A model generated the notes under the pieces. It ran no database searches. It saw only the letters and a program-made list of their open reading frames with translations, and was not told where the DNA came from. Made by a program: the position numbers and the translations under genes. A stretch of DNA of 64,000 nt from Rhizobiaceae bacterium (GTDB lineage: Bacteria; Pseudomonadota; Alphaproteobacteria; Rhizobiales; Rhizobiaceae). The stretch is from contig JAEPNK010000001.1 of assembly GCA_017643495.1 (NCBI GenBank), forward strand, positions 1,159,623 to 1,223,622, in the 5' to 3' direction. Below are positions 16,863-25,712 of the stretch, in pieces (within the stretch, counting starts at the first letter, position 1; each line of letters opens with the position of its first letter).

Positions 16863-18080
16863 ATGTACGAGTACAAATTTGCGCGAGGGCTTAAGCAACT
16901 TGCAGCAGCGGCAGTCATTTCCGTCACACCAATTGGTGTTGCGCTTGCAGAAGAGGCGCCGATCAAGGTCGGGTTTGCGATTGCGCAATCGGGTTGGCTG
17001 TCAAATTATGATCTGGCACCTTACCGCGCCGCGATAGCCAAGATTGACAAGATCAATGCCGATGGCGGATTGCTCGGTCGGAAAATCGAATACATTTTGG
17101 GTGACACCAAGACTGAACAGGAGCGTGCAGCGACTGTCGGTGCAGAGATGGTGTCTTCGGAAGTGGACCTGCTGGTCGTGTCTTGTGACTATGACTTTGG
17201 TGCACCAGCCGCCCTTGCAGCAAACAATGCCGGAATTATTACAATGTCGCTTTGTGCGGCTGACCCGAAAATGGGTGTGCAGGGTGTTGGCCCGTATGCA
17301 TTCACTGCCAACAGTGCAGCCCAGTCCGAAGGAATTGCAATCGCTGAATACGCTTTCAAGGAAATGGGGCTGAAAACAGCTTATGTTCTTGAGGACACGA
17401 CGATTGAATATAACAAGTCGAACTGTGCGGGCTTCCGCTATGCCTGGAAAGAGATGGCCGGGGAAGATGCCATTGTTGGCGAGGACACGTTCCGTAACGA
17501 AGACCCGTCAATCGCGGCTCAGATTACGCGTATCAAGGCGCTGGATACAGCTCCCGATGCAATCCATGTTTGTTCGTTCACGCCCGGTGGTGCATCTGCT
17601 GTTCGCCAGTTGCGTGCGGCTGGTATAGATGCGCCAATTCTTGCCAGCACGGCAATGGTCGACAATTACTGGCTTAATGCGGTGCCCGGCCTTAAAGACT
17701 TTTACCTGCCCGGTTTCATGTCTCTCTATGGAGATGATCCGCGTCCGGAAATGGCTGAATTCCTTGAAGTGTTCAAGGAGCGTTGGGACGCCTTGCCTGT
17801 GTCTTCCTATTCTGTCCTTGGCTACTCGCTTATTGAAAGCTGGGCACATGCCGTCGAGCAGGCAGAAACAGTTGAATCCGACGAGGTTCTGGCTGTCATG
17901 AACACATACAAGGATGAGCCGTTCACTGCCGGTCCGACCACATTTACCGACCAGCTCCATGTTCAGGTCAACCGTCCGTGGCTGATCATGAAGGTTGAAA
18001 ATGACACCTTCCAGGCAGTTGAGGTGTTTCGTAACAGCCTTACGCCGGACATGCGCCTCTTGTTCCGTGTAGGACAATAA
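16863..18080 (+). CDS. Branched-chain-type ABC transporter substrate-binding protein
   Basis: This 405-aa binding protein of the Leu/Ile/Val or urea/amide (PBP type 1) class starts at ATG 16863 after AAGGGAGG. Residues 1-29 form a signal peptide ending ALA. The mature chain begins EEAPIKVGFAIAQSG and contains INADGGLLGRKIEYILGD, the hallmark of this family. Family ligands include amino acids, amides and urea-like compounds. Its operon with HyuA/HyuB suggests a cyclic amide or related compound. A strong terminator hairpin follows directly. Confidence 0.9.
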   Translation: MYEYKFARGLKQLAAAAVISVTPIGVALAEEAPIKVGFAIAQSGWLSNYDLAPYRAAIAKIDKINADGGLLGRKIEYILGDTKTEQERAATVGAEMVSSEVDLLVVSCDYDFGAPAALAANNAGIITMSLCAADPKMGVQGVGPYAFTANSAAQSEGIAIAEYAFKEMGLKTAYVLEDTTIEYNKSNCAGFRYAWKEMAGEDAIVGEDTFRNEDPSIAAQITRIKALDTAPDAIHVCSFTPGGASAVRQLRAAGIDAPILASTAMVDNYWLNAVPGLKDFYLPGFMSLYGDDPRPEMAEFLEVFKERWDALPVSSYSVLGYSLIESWAHAVEQAETVESDEVLAVMNTYKDEPFTAGPTTFTDQLHVQVNRPWLIMKVENDTFQAVEVFRNSLTPDMRLLFRVGQ

Positions 18081-18092
18081 GCTCCCTCCCTG

Positions 18093-18126
18093 GGGGTGCC
18101 TGTTCATCCAGGCGCCCCGTTTTTTT
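18093..18126 (+). terminator. Rho-independent type hairpin after the binding protein gene
   Basis: The arms 18093-18102 and 18109-18118 pair over 10 bp (one G-U), with a 6-nt loop and then a run of seven T from 18120. It should stop most transcripts after the binding protein, with read-through supplying livG onward. This mirrors the hairpin at 3535-3565. Confidence 0.75.
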
Positions 18127-18191
18127 GGGTAGTTCCGCGACTGCCGTTTGTGTCGCGGGTTTGAAAAACACACTTGAAGCAAGGGCGGATC

Positions 18192-18941
18192 ATGTCACAG
18201 CCAGGTGATATCACACTGGAAGCCAGAAACATCCATGTTGCATTCGGGGGGATACATGCTCTCTCCGGTGTCGACTTGACGGTCAGCAGAGGCATTGTGC
18301 AGGGCTTGATTGGCCCGAACGGTGCCGGCAAGACAACCCTGGTCAACGTTCTTTCAGGCTTTCAGTCTCCAACACGGGGGCATGTAATTCTCAAGGACAG
18401 GGATGTTTCCCAGGATGGTCCCCAGAAAATGGCGCGTGCCGGTGTCGGCAGGTCCTTCCAGGCCGCACGGCTTTTTCAGGACCTTACAGTTTCACAAAAT
18501 CTCATGACCGCAGCCATTGGCACCGGTTTGGGAATGGCTGCCGCGCGGGAGCGAAGTGAAAGTGTTCTTGAGTGGATGGAGCTTTCCCATCTCGCCGAAC
18601 AAATGGGCGGCTCTCTCAGTTACGGAGATGAAAGGCGCATCTCGATTGCCCGGGCACTGGCGCTCAACCCGCATTTCCTGCTTCTTGATGAACCTGCTTC
18701 GGGCATGAACGATGCGGAATGCCAAACCCTGATGCGGCTTATTCGCGATATTCCGGCCCGCTTTGAATGCGGTGTCTTGCTGATTGAGCACAACATGGAA
18801 GTGATCATGGGCGTATGCCAGCGTGTGCATGTGCTTGATGGTGGCCGCAGTCTTGCAGAAGGCAGCCCGCAGGAAGTCCAGAACAATCCGGATGTACGTC
18901 GTGCCTATCTTGGTGACGATGCCGGTAATGAAGCTGCGTAA
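18192..18941 (+). CDS. livG: Branched-chain-type ABC transporter ATP-binding protein LivG
   Basis: The 249-aa ATPase has Walker A GPNGAGKTT, signature LSYGDERR and Walker B LLLDEPASGMN. Together these are diagnostic of LivG rather than LivF. ATG 18192 is preceded by AAGGGCGG, whereas an in-frame TTG six codons earlier is less likely. It is followed by livH at 9 bp. It works with LivF (divergent) as the ATPase pair. Confidence 0.9.
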   Translation: MSQPGDITLEARNIHVAFGGIHALSGVDLTVSRGIVQGLIGPNGAGKTTLVNVLSGFQSPTRGHVILKDRDVSQDGPQKMARAGVGRSFQAARLFQDLTVSQNLMTAAIGTGLGMAAARERSESVLEWMELSHLAEQMGGSLSYGDERRISIARALALNPHFLLLDEPASGMNDAECQTLMRLIRDIPARFECGVLLIEHNMEVIMGVCQRVHVLDGGRSLAEGSPQEVQNNPDVRRAYLGDDAGNEAA

Positions 18942-18950
18942 GGGGGAAGC

Positions 18951-19865
18951 GTGCAAAACCTGGTTCAGATACTTGTTGACGCTGTGGCTCTTGGAAGCCT
19001 GTATGCACTTGTTGCCCTGGCGATTGGCCTGGTCTTCGGTGTGATGCGTCTGATCAATTTCGCGCAGGCGGATTATATCACGATCGGGGCATTCGCCCTC
19101 GTGGTGCCAACGGCATCGGTCTCGCCGCCATTGCTTCTGGGTGCATTGCCGCTGGCATTCATGGTGGGCGGGGTGGTCACTGTGGTTGTTTTGCTTGCCC
19201 TGGCAACGGAACGCCTGGCCTTTCGCCCAATGCGCGGATCGGATCCGGCAACCTTGCTGATATCATCGTTCGCGGTCAGCTATTTCCTCCAAAACCTCGT
19301 CATGATGATCCATTCCGGACGTCCGAAATCGGTAGGCATTGGCAACAGTCTCAGTGCGGCTATAGAGATCGGCGGAATCCGTGTGCCGGGAACGCAATTG
19401 CTGACCATGGGTGTTACATCGGTCATGCTGGTCGCGATGGTGTTCTTCCTCAAGAAAACGCCAATGGGCATCCAGATGCGTGCCGCTGCTGAAAATTTTG
19501 AAATGGCACGTCTCATGGGCGTAAAGGCCAATCGCGTGATTGCTGCCGCATTTGCAATCAGTGGCATCATGGCTGCAGCGGTTTCACTGCTGTTGGTGGT
19601 GCAGACCGGTACACTTGATGTCCGTATGGGCTTGATGCCGGTAATCTTCGCATTCTTTGCAACCGTGATCGGCGGCATGGGCTCTCTGCCCGGTGCTGCA
19701 CTGGGAGGCTTCATCGTCGGTTTCGTCATCGTGGCCTTGCAGGCATTCTTGCCACCAGACCTGCGTGCCTTCCGCGATGCCTTTGTCTTCATGCTGGTGA
19801 TCGGGTTCCTCTTGTTCCGTCCAAAAGGGCTGATCGTAAATCGTGCTGCAAGGGAGCGTGTCTGA
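18951..19865 (+). CDS. livH: Branched-chain-type ABC transporter permease LivH
   Basis: This 304-aa permease starts at GTG 18951 behind AAGGGGGAA. It has the LGSLYALVALAIGLVFGVMRLINFAQ region that opens LivH proteins, about eight hydrophobic segments and a C-terminal FRPKGL. It forms the channel with LivM, whose start overlaps its stop as TGATG. Confidence 0.9.
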   Translation: MQNLVQILVDAVALGSLYALVALAIGLVFGVMRLINFAQADYITIGAFALVVPTASVSPPLLLGALPLAFMVGGVVTVVVLLALATERLAFRPMRGSDPATLLISSFAVSYFLQNLVMMIHSGRPKSVGIGNSLSAAIEIGGIRVPGTQLLTMGVTSVMLVAMVFFLKKTPMGIQMRAAAENFEMARLMGVKANRVIAAAFAISGIMAAAVSLLLVVQTGTLDVRMGLMPVIFAFFATVIGGMGSLPGAALGGFIVGFVIVALQAFLPPDLRAFRDAFVFMLVIGFLLFRPKGLIVNRAARERV

Positions 19866-20938
19866 TGAAAACCGCCGAACTTCCCCGCTGGCAGGCATTT
19901 GTCCAGCGCCACTTTGCAGTCCTGTTTATTGCAGCATGCCTTGTTGTGTTTGTTGCCGTGGTTGAACTGTTCGCCTCCGTGCTGGTTCAGCGTGTTGTGA
20001 CCGAGGCATTGATCCGGATTGTGATTGTTGTCGGAATATATGTCTTTACCGGTAATTCCGGCATCATATCATTCGGGTCTGTTACATTCATGGCGGTGGC
20101 TGCATATGCCACCGGATGGCAGACATGCTGTGCAATGCTGAAGCCGATCACGATGTCGGGTCTTCCTTCCATTTTGCGCGATCACACCTATCCGGTTTAC
20201 GTATCTGCGGCGACATCTGTAGGGCTCGCTGCCTTGCTCGCCTTCATTACAGGCTTGATCCTGATGAGGTTGAGCGGACTGGCAGCGTCCATCTCCACCC
20301 TGGCTATCCTGTTCATTCTCAACGTTACTTATTCGAATTGGGAAACTGTAACCATGGGCACTGCTTCCATGGTTGGCCTGCCAACATATATCACGCCCTG
20401 GTTGGCGCTTGCTGCTGCCCTGCTTGCTGTTTTGTGTGCGTGGATATTCCAGAATTCAGCACGCGGTCTTCTGCTGCGGGCAAGCCGGGCTGACGAGGTT
20501 GCGGCAGCGGCGTGCGGTGTATCGCTGTACTGGTCTCGACTGATCGCCTTTACCCTTTCAGGCGCGATCATGGGTCTTGCCGGTGTGCTGTCTGCCCATT
20601 TCTTGGGAACCGTCTCCATCAACTCATACTTTCTGAACCTGACCTTTCTGGCACTTGCAATGCTGGTTGTTGGTGGAATGAAAAGTCTGTCTGGTGCGGT
20701 TGTCGGTGTCATTGTTGTTTCGACCATTATTGATGTGTTCCGCCGGATCGAAGTCGGAATTCCTGTTGGTGATGTCACTTTCTCTCTTCCACCAGGTACT
20801 CAGGAACTGGTTTTGGCCGGTGTGATGATCATAATCCTGATGTTCCGGAAAGACGGATTGATGGGCGGCCAGGAGTTCAGGCTTCCGGTGCGGTTTTTGC
20901 GGCAACATAGGCGTAGCTTGGAGGCGAAAGACACATGA
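19865..20938 (+). CDS. livM: Branched-chain-type ABC transporter permease LivM
   Basis: The 357-aa permease has an N-terminal hydrophobic segment, the GNSGIISFG motif near residue 60, RASRADEVAAAACGV (the ATPase contact loop) and a C-terminal MFRKDGLMG. It partners LivH. Its stop overlaps the GntR gene start by ATGA, binding transport and regulation into one operon. Confidence 0.9.
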   Translation: MKTAELPRWQAFVQRHFAVLFIAACLVVFVAVVELFASVLVQRVVTEALIRIVIVVGIYVFTGNSGIISFGSVTFMAVAAYATGWQTCCAMLKPITMSGLPSILRDHTYPVYVSAATSVGLAALLAFITGLILMRLSGLAASISTLAILFILNVTYSNWETVTMGTASMVGLPTYITPWLALAAALLAVLCAWIFQNSARGLLLRASRADEVAAAACGVSLYWSRLIAFTLSGAIMGLAGVLSAHFLGTVSINSYFLNLTFLALAMLVVGGMKSLSGAVVGVIVVSTIIDVFRRIEVGIPVGDVTFSLPPGTQELVLAGVMIIILMFRKDGLMGGQEFRLPVRFLRQHRRSLEAKDT

Positions 20939-21654
20939 AACCGGATTCAGGAAAAGAAAAGAATGGCCTGATGGATTATCAGGATGCCCAGTTCGAAACC
21001 GTACCCTTGTCCAACCAGGTCGAGAAGTTTCTCGTTCGAGAACTGATGCGTGGACATCTTTCAGGAGGTCAGCGTGTCAACGAGGCCGAGATGGCCCGGA
21101 AGTTGGGTATCAGCCGGAACCCCATTCGAGAGGCAGTGCGTCGGCTTGAAGAGCGCGGGGTGCTTGTGTCCATCCCCCGCAAGGGTACGTTTGTCCGCAG
21201 TTTCACGAGAAAGAACGTGGACGATATCTATTCCTTTCGGCAGGTCGTTGAAAAGTTTTCGCTTGAAAACGGCCTGTCCAGAATGACTGACGACATGCTT
21301 GAGGAACTATCCCAGGTGGTCAAGGACATGGAAGAGGCCGCAAGAAACGGTGATGAGGTGACCCTGGTTGAAAAGGACCTGGAATTTCACAACCGCATTT
21401 GTCGCCTGCCCAGCAATCACCAGTCATTGCATGCCTTTCTCAACATTGAGGCTGAACTCCAGCTGCTGATCAAGATTGTGGATCAGCGTTTTGAAAGTCT
21501 GCACGCCGCCGCTGCAGATCACTGGCCGGTGGTCGAGGCACTCGCAACCAGAAAACTCGACGTCGCGCAGGATGCGCTTCGCTCTCACATTGACGACTCC
21601 TGGAGGCGTCTGAGCGAAGCATTCACTGACGATGATGAACAAGAACAGATTTAA
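20935..21654 (+). CDS. GntR-family transcriptional regulator, FCD type
   Basis: The 239-aa regulator has a winged helix around residues 25-90 (ARKLGISRNPIREAVRRLEERGVL) and an FCD domain with LEFHNRICRLP and further His near the end. It is encoded inside the rightward operon between livM and hyuA and is likely to bind the two repeats at 16753-16772 and 16812-16830. The ligand would be the imported substrate or an early product, which is inferred only. Confidence 0.86.
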   Translation: MKPDSGKEKNGLMDYQDAQFETVPLSNQVEKFLVRELMRGHLSGGQRVNEAEMARKLGISRNPIREAVRRLEERGVLVSIPRKGTFVRSFTRKNVDDIYSFRQVVEKFSLENGLSRMTDDMLEELSQVVKDMEEAARNGDEVTLVEKDLEFHNRICRLPSNHQSLHAFLNIEAELQLLIKIVDQRFESLHAAAADHWPVVEALATRKLDVAQDALRSHIDDSWRRLSEAFTDDDEQEQI

Positions 21655-21672
21655 ATACGTACGGAGGATAAT

Positions 21673-23697
21673 GTGCGAAAAACCATAGGAATTGATATCG
21701 GTGGAACATTCACGGATTTCGTGACCTACGACCCCGAAACCAACAAGATCGACAACTGGAAGAACCTGACCACACCATCAGAGCCGATCAAGGGCGTGAT
21801 GCAGGGTTTGGAAAGAATGGATGATCTGGAGAGTGTGGACAAGGCGCGTCTCGGTACGACAATTGCCACCAATGCGCTCCTGACCCGGCGTGGTGCCAAG
21901 GTTGCTTATGTGACCAATACGGGCTTTCGCGACATTCCGTTTATTCAGCGGGGAAACCGCAAGGCGCACTATGACATTACCTGGATCAAGACACGCCCGT
22001 TTGTGGACCGTGCCAATTGTCTGGAAGTGGACGGGCGCATCACCGCAATGGGTGACGAGCATGCTCCACTGGATGAAAGTGCAGTGCGCGATCTGGCTGC
22101 CAAAATAAAGGCGGATGGCACAATCGAGGCGGTCGCGATCTGTACATTGTTCTCTTATGTCGACCCGAAGCACGAACGCCGTATTCGCGAAATTCTGCTT
22201 GAAGAATTGCCGGATATGCCGATCTCGATTTCCTATGACGTCCTTCCCAAGTGGAAGGAATATGACCGGGCATCAACCACAATTGCAGATGCTTATCTCA
22301 AGCCTGTGGTTGCTGACAATTTCCGCCGCATGCAGGCCCGCTTTGAAGAGACCGGCCTCGGCAAGAAAGTCGGTGTCATCAAGTCAAACGGTGGTGAGGC
22401 CACGCTGGATAATGCAGCAGACTCACCGGTACAAATGGCACTGTCGGGCCCGACCGGTGCGGTTGTGGCAACGCGTGTCATGTCAGAATTGACGGGTATC
22501 AAGAACCTTGTTGTTTTCGACATGGGAGGTACCTCCACGGACTGCTCGACCGTTGTTGGCGGCAAGGAACTGGTGACGACCGACTTTGAAATCGAATGGG
22601 GCATTCCGATTCAGATCCCGATGGTCGACATCAACACGATTGGTGCCGGTGGTGGCTCGATTGCGTGGATTGACAAGGGTGGCATGCTGCGGATGGGGCC
22701 ACAATCCGCCAGCGCTGATCCGGGACCGGCCTGTTATGGCCGGGGCGGACAGGATGCTACGGTAACCGATGCCAATGTTGTTTTGGGTCGCATCTCACCC
22801 GACAACTTCCTTGGCGGCGAGATGAAGCTTGATAGCGATGCATCCCATGAAGCGGTTGGTCGCATTGCCGAACAACTGGGAATGGAAGTCGATGAATGCG
22901 CCTATGCCATGGTCCAGATCGCCAACAACAACATGCTGGGTGCCTTGCGGGCGGTTTTGCTGCAGCGCGGCCTTGATCCTCGCGACTTCACGCTGGTTGC
23001 ATCAGGTGGCGCAGGTCCCGTTCACATATGTGACCTGATGGACATTTCCGGCATTCCGCAGGGGCTTGTTCCCAACTTTCCCGGACAGTTTTCTGCATTC
23101 GGCTTCATCATGACGGATGCCCGGGTCGACCGTCACCGTACGGTTCAGCAATCATCCAAGTTCTTTGATGGCGACCGGGCTACCGAAGCCATGAAGGATC
23201 TTGTTCGCGACGCCGTGAAGGAGTTGAACGATCAGGGCTACACGGACGGCATTGAAGTAACCCGCTCGATTGAAGCGCGTTACCTCGGGCAGAACCATGA
23301 GCTGGAACTGACCTTCTCGGGAGAAGAATTCAACGAGGAAACCATTGCCGGTCTCTGGGACAAGTTCCATGAGGAGCACAATGCGCGGCACGGTTTTGCA
23401 ATCCCGGGCGAAACCATTGAGACCGTGAATTTCAAGGTCGTCGCTGTTGCAGTGGGCGACAAACCGCAAATGCCGGAACTTCCGAAAACCGACGGCAAGC
23501 TGGCAGCAAAGACAAAACGGCAGGTCAGGTTCAAGGACAGTTGGCATGAAGCGGCTGTCTATGATCGCTCAGACCTGCGTCAGGGTGACAAGATTGAGGG
23601 CCCGGCACTGATTGAAGAAAGTGCCTCGGTGACCATTCTGCAGCCAGGCCAGTCGATAAGCGTCGACCGGATCGGCAACCTGATCATCTCGGTATAA
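21673..23697 (+). CDS. hyuA: Hydantoinase/oxoprolinase subunit A (HyuA)
   Basis: This 674-aa protein starts at GTG 21673 behind CGGAGGA. It has the ATP-binding GIDIGGTFTDF (residues 5-15), a second phosphate motif DMGGTSTDCS near residue 283 and SGGAGPVHICDL in the C-terminal part, the pattern of the ASKHA-type HyuA/oxoprolinase N-terminal family. These enzymes use ATP to activate an amide or lactam carbonyl for ring opening, working with HyuB. Known substrates include 5-oxoproline, N-methylhydantoin, lactams and, in carboxylase relatives, ketones. It lies 11 bp before hyuB in the liv operon. Confidence 0.9.
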   Translation: MRKTIGIDIGGTFTDFVTYDPETNKIDNWKNLTTPSEPIKGVMQGLERMDDLESVDKARLGTTIATNALLTRRGAKVAYVTNTGFRDIPFIQRGNRKAHYDITWIKTRPFVDRANCLEVDGRITAMGDEHAPLDESAVRDLAAKIKADGTIEAVAICTLFSYVDPKHERRIREILLEELPDMPISISYDVLPKWKEYDRASTTIADAYLKPVVADNFRRMQARFEETGLGKKVGVIKSNGGEATLDNAADSPVQMALSGPTGAVVATRVMSELTGIKNLVVFDMGGTSTDCSTVVGGKELVTTDFEIEWGIPIQIPMVDINTIGAGGGSIAWIDKGGMLRMGPQSASADPGPACYGRGGQDATVTDANVVLGRISPDNFLGGEMKLDSDASHEAVGRIAEQLGMEVDECAYAMVQIANNNMLGALRAVLLQRGLDPRDFTLVASGGAGPVHICDLMDISGIPQGLVPNFPGQFSAFGFIMTDARVDRHRTVQQSSKFFDGDRATEAMKDLVRDAVKELNDQGYTDGIEVTRSIEARYLGQNHELELTFSGEEFNEETIAGLWDKFHEEHNARHGFAIPGETIETVNFKVVAVAVGDKPQMPELPKTDGKLAAKTKRQVRFKDSWHEAAVYDRSDLRQGDKIEGPALIEESASVTILQPGQSISVDRIGNLIISV

Positions 23698-23708
23698 GGA
23701 GCATAACA

Positions 23709-25406
23709 ATGGATTTTGTAACCATGAACATCCTCGACTCGGCGATGGTTTCCATTTGCCGGGAAATGGGGATCACGCTGATGAAAACCTCTTACTCAAC
23801 GATTTTCAACGAGGCGTTGGACTTTACGTGCGGTCTGGCAGACATGAACGGCGAAATGATTGCCGTGGCCGATTACTGCCCCGCACAGATCGGCGGCATG
23901 CCGCTTCTTGTTCAATCGTGCCTGAAGGAAATTCCGATTGACGAGATCGAAGAGGGCGACATCATTCTGCACAATGACCCCTATCGCGGCGGTCTCCATA
24001 CACCTGAACACACCTTCTTCAAGCCGATTTTTGTTGAAGGGGAAATCATGGGCTTCGCAGTGGCCATTGGCCATATCGCGGAAGTCGGCGGCATGGCGCC
24101 GGGTGGTTTCTGTGGCGAGGCAACGGAGATTTTCCACGAGGGCGTACGAATCCCGCCTGTCAAGATTGTCAAGCGTGGAGAAGACAATGTCGAGGTTTGG
24201 AAGCTGTTGCTCGCCAATGTTCGTACTCCACGGGTGAATTATGGCGACCTGAAAGCCTTGATCGCCGCTGTTGACCTTGGTGAGAAGCAGATGCGGGGCA
24301 TTTTTGCCAAATACGGCAAGGCGAAGGTGAAGGAAACGGTTGCTGACCTTCTGCTTTATTCCGAAAAGCGCATGCGGGCTGAACTGGAGGCCATTCCGGA
24401 CGGCATCTATTCCCACGAGGATTTTGTCGAGAGCGATGGTGTCGAGAGTGACAAGCATCACCGGATTTATGTTGATGTCCACAAGCAGGGCGGTTCGATC
24501 ATCATGGATTACCATGGTTCATCACCCCAGGCGGCCGGTCCTATCAACGCAACCCTGGGCGTAGCCACATCGGCTGCCTACAATGCCGTTCTTCACATGA
24601 CCGACCCGACGATTCCGCGCAACTCCGGCTGTTTCCGGCCAATCGAGGTCATGGCGCCTCCCACAAGTCTTGTGAATGTTGATTTTCCGGCTCCGGAAGT
24701 TGGCGGCAATACCGAAACTCACCCGCGCATAGTTGGCACCATTCTGGGTGCAATGGCCGAGGCCTTGCCGGACCGTGTCATGGCAGCCGAGGGCGGTACA
24801 CACTGTAACTTCGTGTTTGGTGGTGTGGATGCTGACACCAAGGAATATTTTGCCTGTTACGACCTTGAAGCCGTGGGCTGGGGTGGCCGCTCTTTTGCTG
24901 ACGGCAACAGTGCAGTGGATTCAATCAACGGCAATTGCCGGATTACCCCTGTCGAAGTTTACGAAACCCGCTTCCCGTGGATTGTTGAAAGTCTTGCCCT
25001 TGATACGGATTCAGGGGGTGCAGGCAAACATCGTGGCGGGCTTGGTTACACCAAACAGATGCTGTGTGTGAACGATGAAATCATCTGTTCTCAGATGACC
25101 GACCGTCACCTGTTGGCTCCCTGGGGCCTCAATGGCGGCCAGGAAGGTGGTTGCGGTGCGACACTGGTCATGAAGGATGGTGAAGAGGAGTGGAAAACAA
25201 TGCGGGAAGCCTATGGCAAGGCATCCACCAGCCGCTTCAACAACGTTTCCATTCGCCGTGGTGATCGGGTTCAGTTGCGCATGCCTGGTGGTGGTGGCTA
25301 TGGCGATCCTGCCGAACGGGATGCCGATGCGGTCATCAGTGATGTGAAAGACGGCTACATCTCGAAAGAAGCCGCCGCGAAATACTACAATTACAAGGAG
25401 GCTTGA
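23709..25406 (+). CDS. hyuB: Hydantoinase/oxoprolinase subunit B (HyuB)
   Basis: The 565-aa partner of HyuA starts 11 bp after it. HNDPYRGGLHTPEH (residues 88-101) is the family metal and substrate motif, followed by IGHIAEVGG where many oxoprolinases read HHADVGG. RMPGGGGYGDP near the C-terminus is the usual HyuB ending. The subunit catalyses the hydrolytic half-reaction on the phosphorylated amide. The HI-E replacement for HH-D may mark a distinct substrate class. It is followed after 3 bp by a small zinc-ribbon gene. Confidence 0.9.
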   Translation: MDFVTMNILDSAMVSICREMGITLMKTSYSTIFNEALDFTCGLADMNGEMIAVADYCPAQIGGMPLLVQSCLKEIPIDEIEEGDIILHNDPYRGGLHTPEHTFFKPIFVEGEIMGFAVAIGHIAEVGGMAPGGFCGEATEIFHEGVRIPPVKIVKRGEDNVEVWKLLLANVRTPRVNYGDLKALIAAVDLGEKQMRGIFAKYGKAKVKETVADLLLYSEKRMRAELEAIPDGIYSHEDFVESDGVESDKHHRIYVDVHKQGGSIIMDYHGSSPQAAGPINATLGVATSAAYNAVLHMTDPTIPRNSGCFRPIEVMAPPTSLVNVDFPAPEVGGNTETHPRIVGTILGAMAEALPDRVMAAEGGTHCNFVFGGVDADTKEYFACYDLEAVGWGGRSFADGNSAVDSINGNCRITPVEVYETRFPWIVESLALDTDSGGAGKHRGGLGYTKQMLCVNDEIICSQMTDRHLLAPWGLNGGQEGGCGATLVMKDGEEEWKTMREAYGKASTSRFNNVSIRRGDRVQLRMPGGGGYGDPAERDADAVISDVKDGYISKEAAAKYYNYKEA

Positions 25407-25409
25407 TCG

Positions 25410-25601
25410 ATGAAATTTTCTGCCAACGGCTATTATATCGAGAGCTATCAGAAATGTCCCAACTGCGGAATTCTGATGTACGCCAATGCGGAGGAAGACA
25501 AGGCCAAACGTGTTGAGCACAACGGCGAGATCTACTGTTCTCAGCGCTGTGTCGACTGGAGCATTGATCGCGATGCGCGTCGTGCGAAGGCCGAAGCCTA
25601 G
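25410..25601 (+). CDS. Small zinc-ribbon protein associated with HyuAB
   Basis: This 63-aa protein starts 3 bp after hyuB with AAGGAGG overlapping the hyuB end. It contains C16-x2-C19 and C43-x3-C47 plus His37, a pattern expected to hold one Zn2+, then a basic tail. I do not recognise a named family. Because it is embedded directly behind hyuAB, it may be a third structural subunit. Acetone carboxylase, a HyuAB relative, has a small zinc-binding gamma subunit. It could instead be a metal or assembly factor. It has no signal peptide, so it is cytoplasmic. Confidence 0.75.
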   Translation: MKFSANGYYIESYQKCPNCGILMYANAEEDKAKRVEHNGEIYCSQRCVDWSIDRDARRAKAEA

Positions 25602-25621
25602 TACCACTTGAAGCCATGTGT

Positions 25622-25644
25622 TGCGGCAGGTTTTTCCTGCCGCA
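25622..25644 (+). terminator. Strong hairpin between the zinc-ribbon gene and the aldehyde dehydrogenase gene
   Basis: Perfect 9-bp arms TGCGGCAGG and CCTGCCGCA enclose TTTTT. No U-tract follows, so it may be a weak or Rho-assisted terminator or an mRNA-processing hairpin that separates hyu mRNA from the catabolic genes at 25713 onward. Confidence 0.5.
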
Positions 25645-25658
25645 CCAAATATCTGAAC

Positions 25659-25676
25659 ATGCCCGGCAACGGGCAT
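25659..25676 (+). other. Second short hairpin before the aldehyde dehydrogenase gene
   Basis: ATGCCCG and CGGGCAT form a perfect 7-bp stem around GCAA, a very stable GNRA-type tetraloop. It lies 37 bp before the ATG at 25713. It may shape the 5' end of the downstream message, but the function is not established. Confidence 0.4.
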
Positions 25677-25712
25677 GAAGAAACCCTATTGCCAAAAGAA
25701 ACAGGCTGTCAG

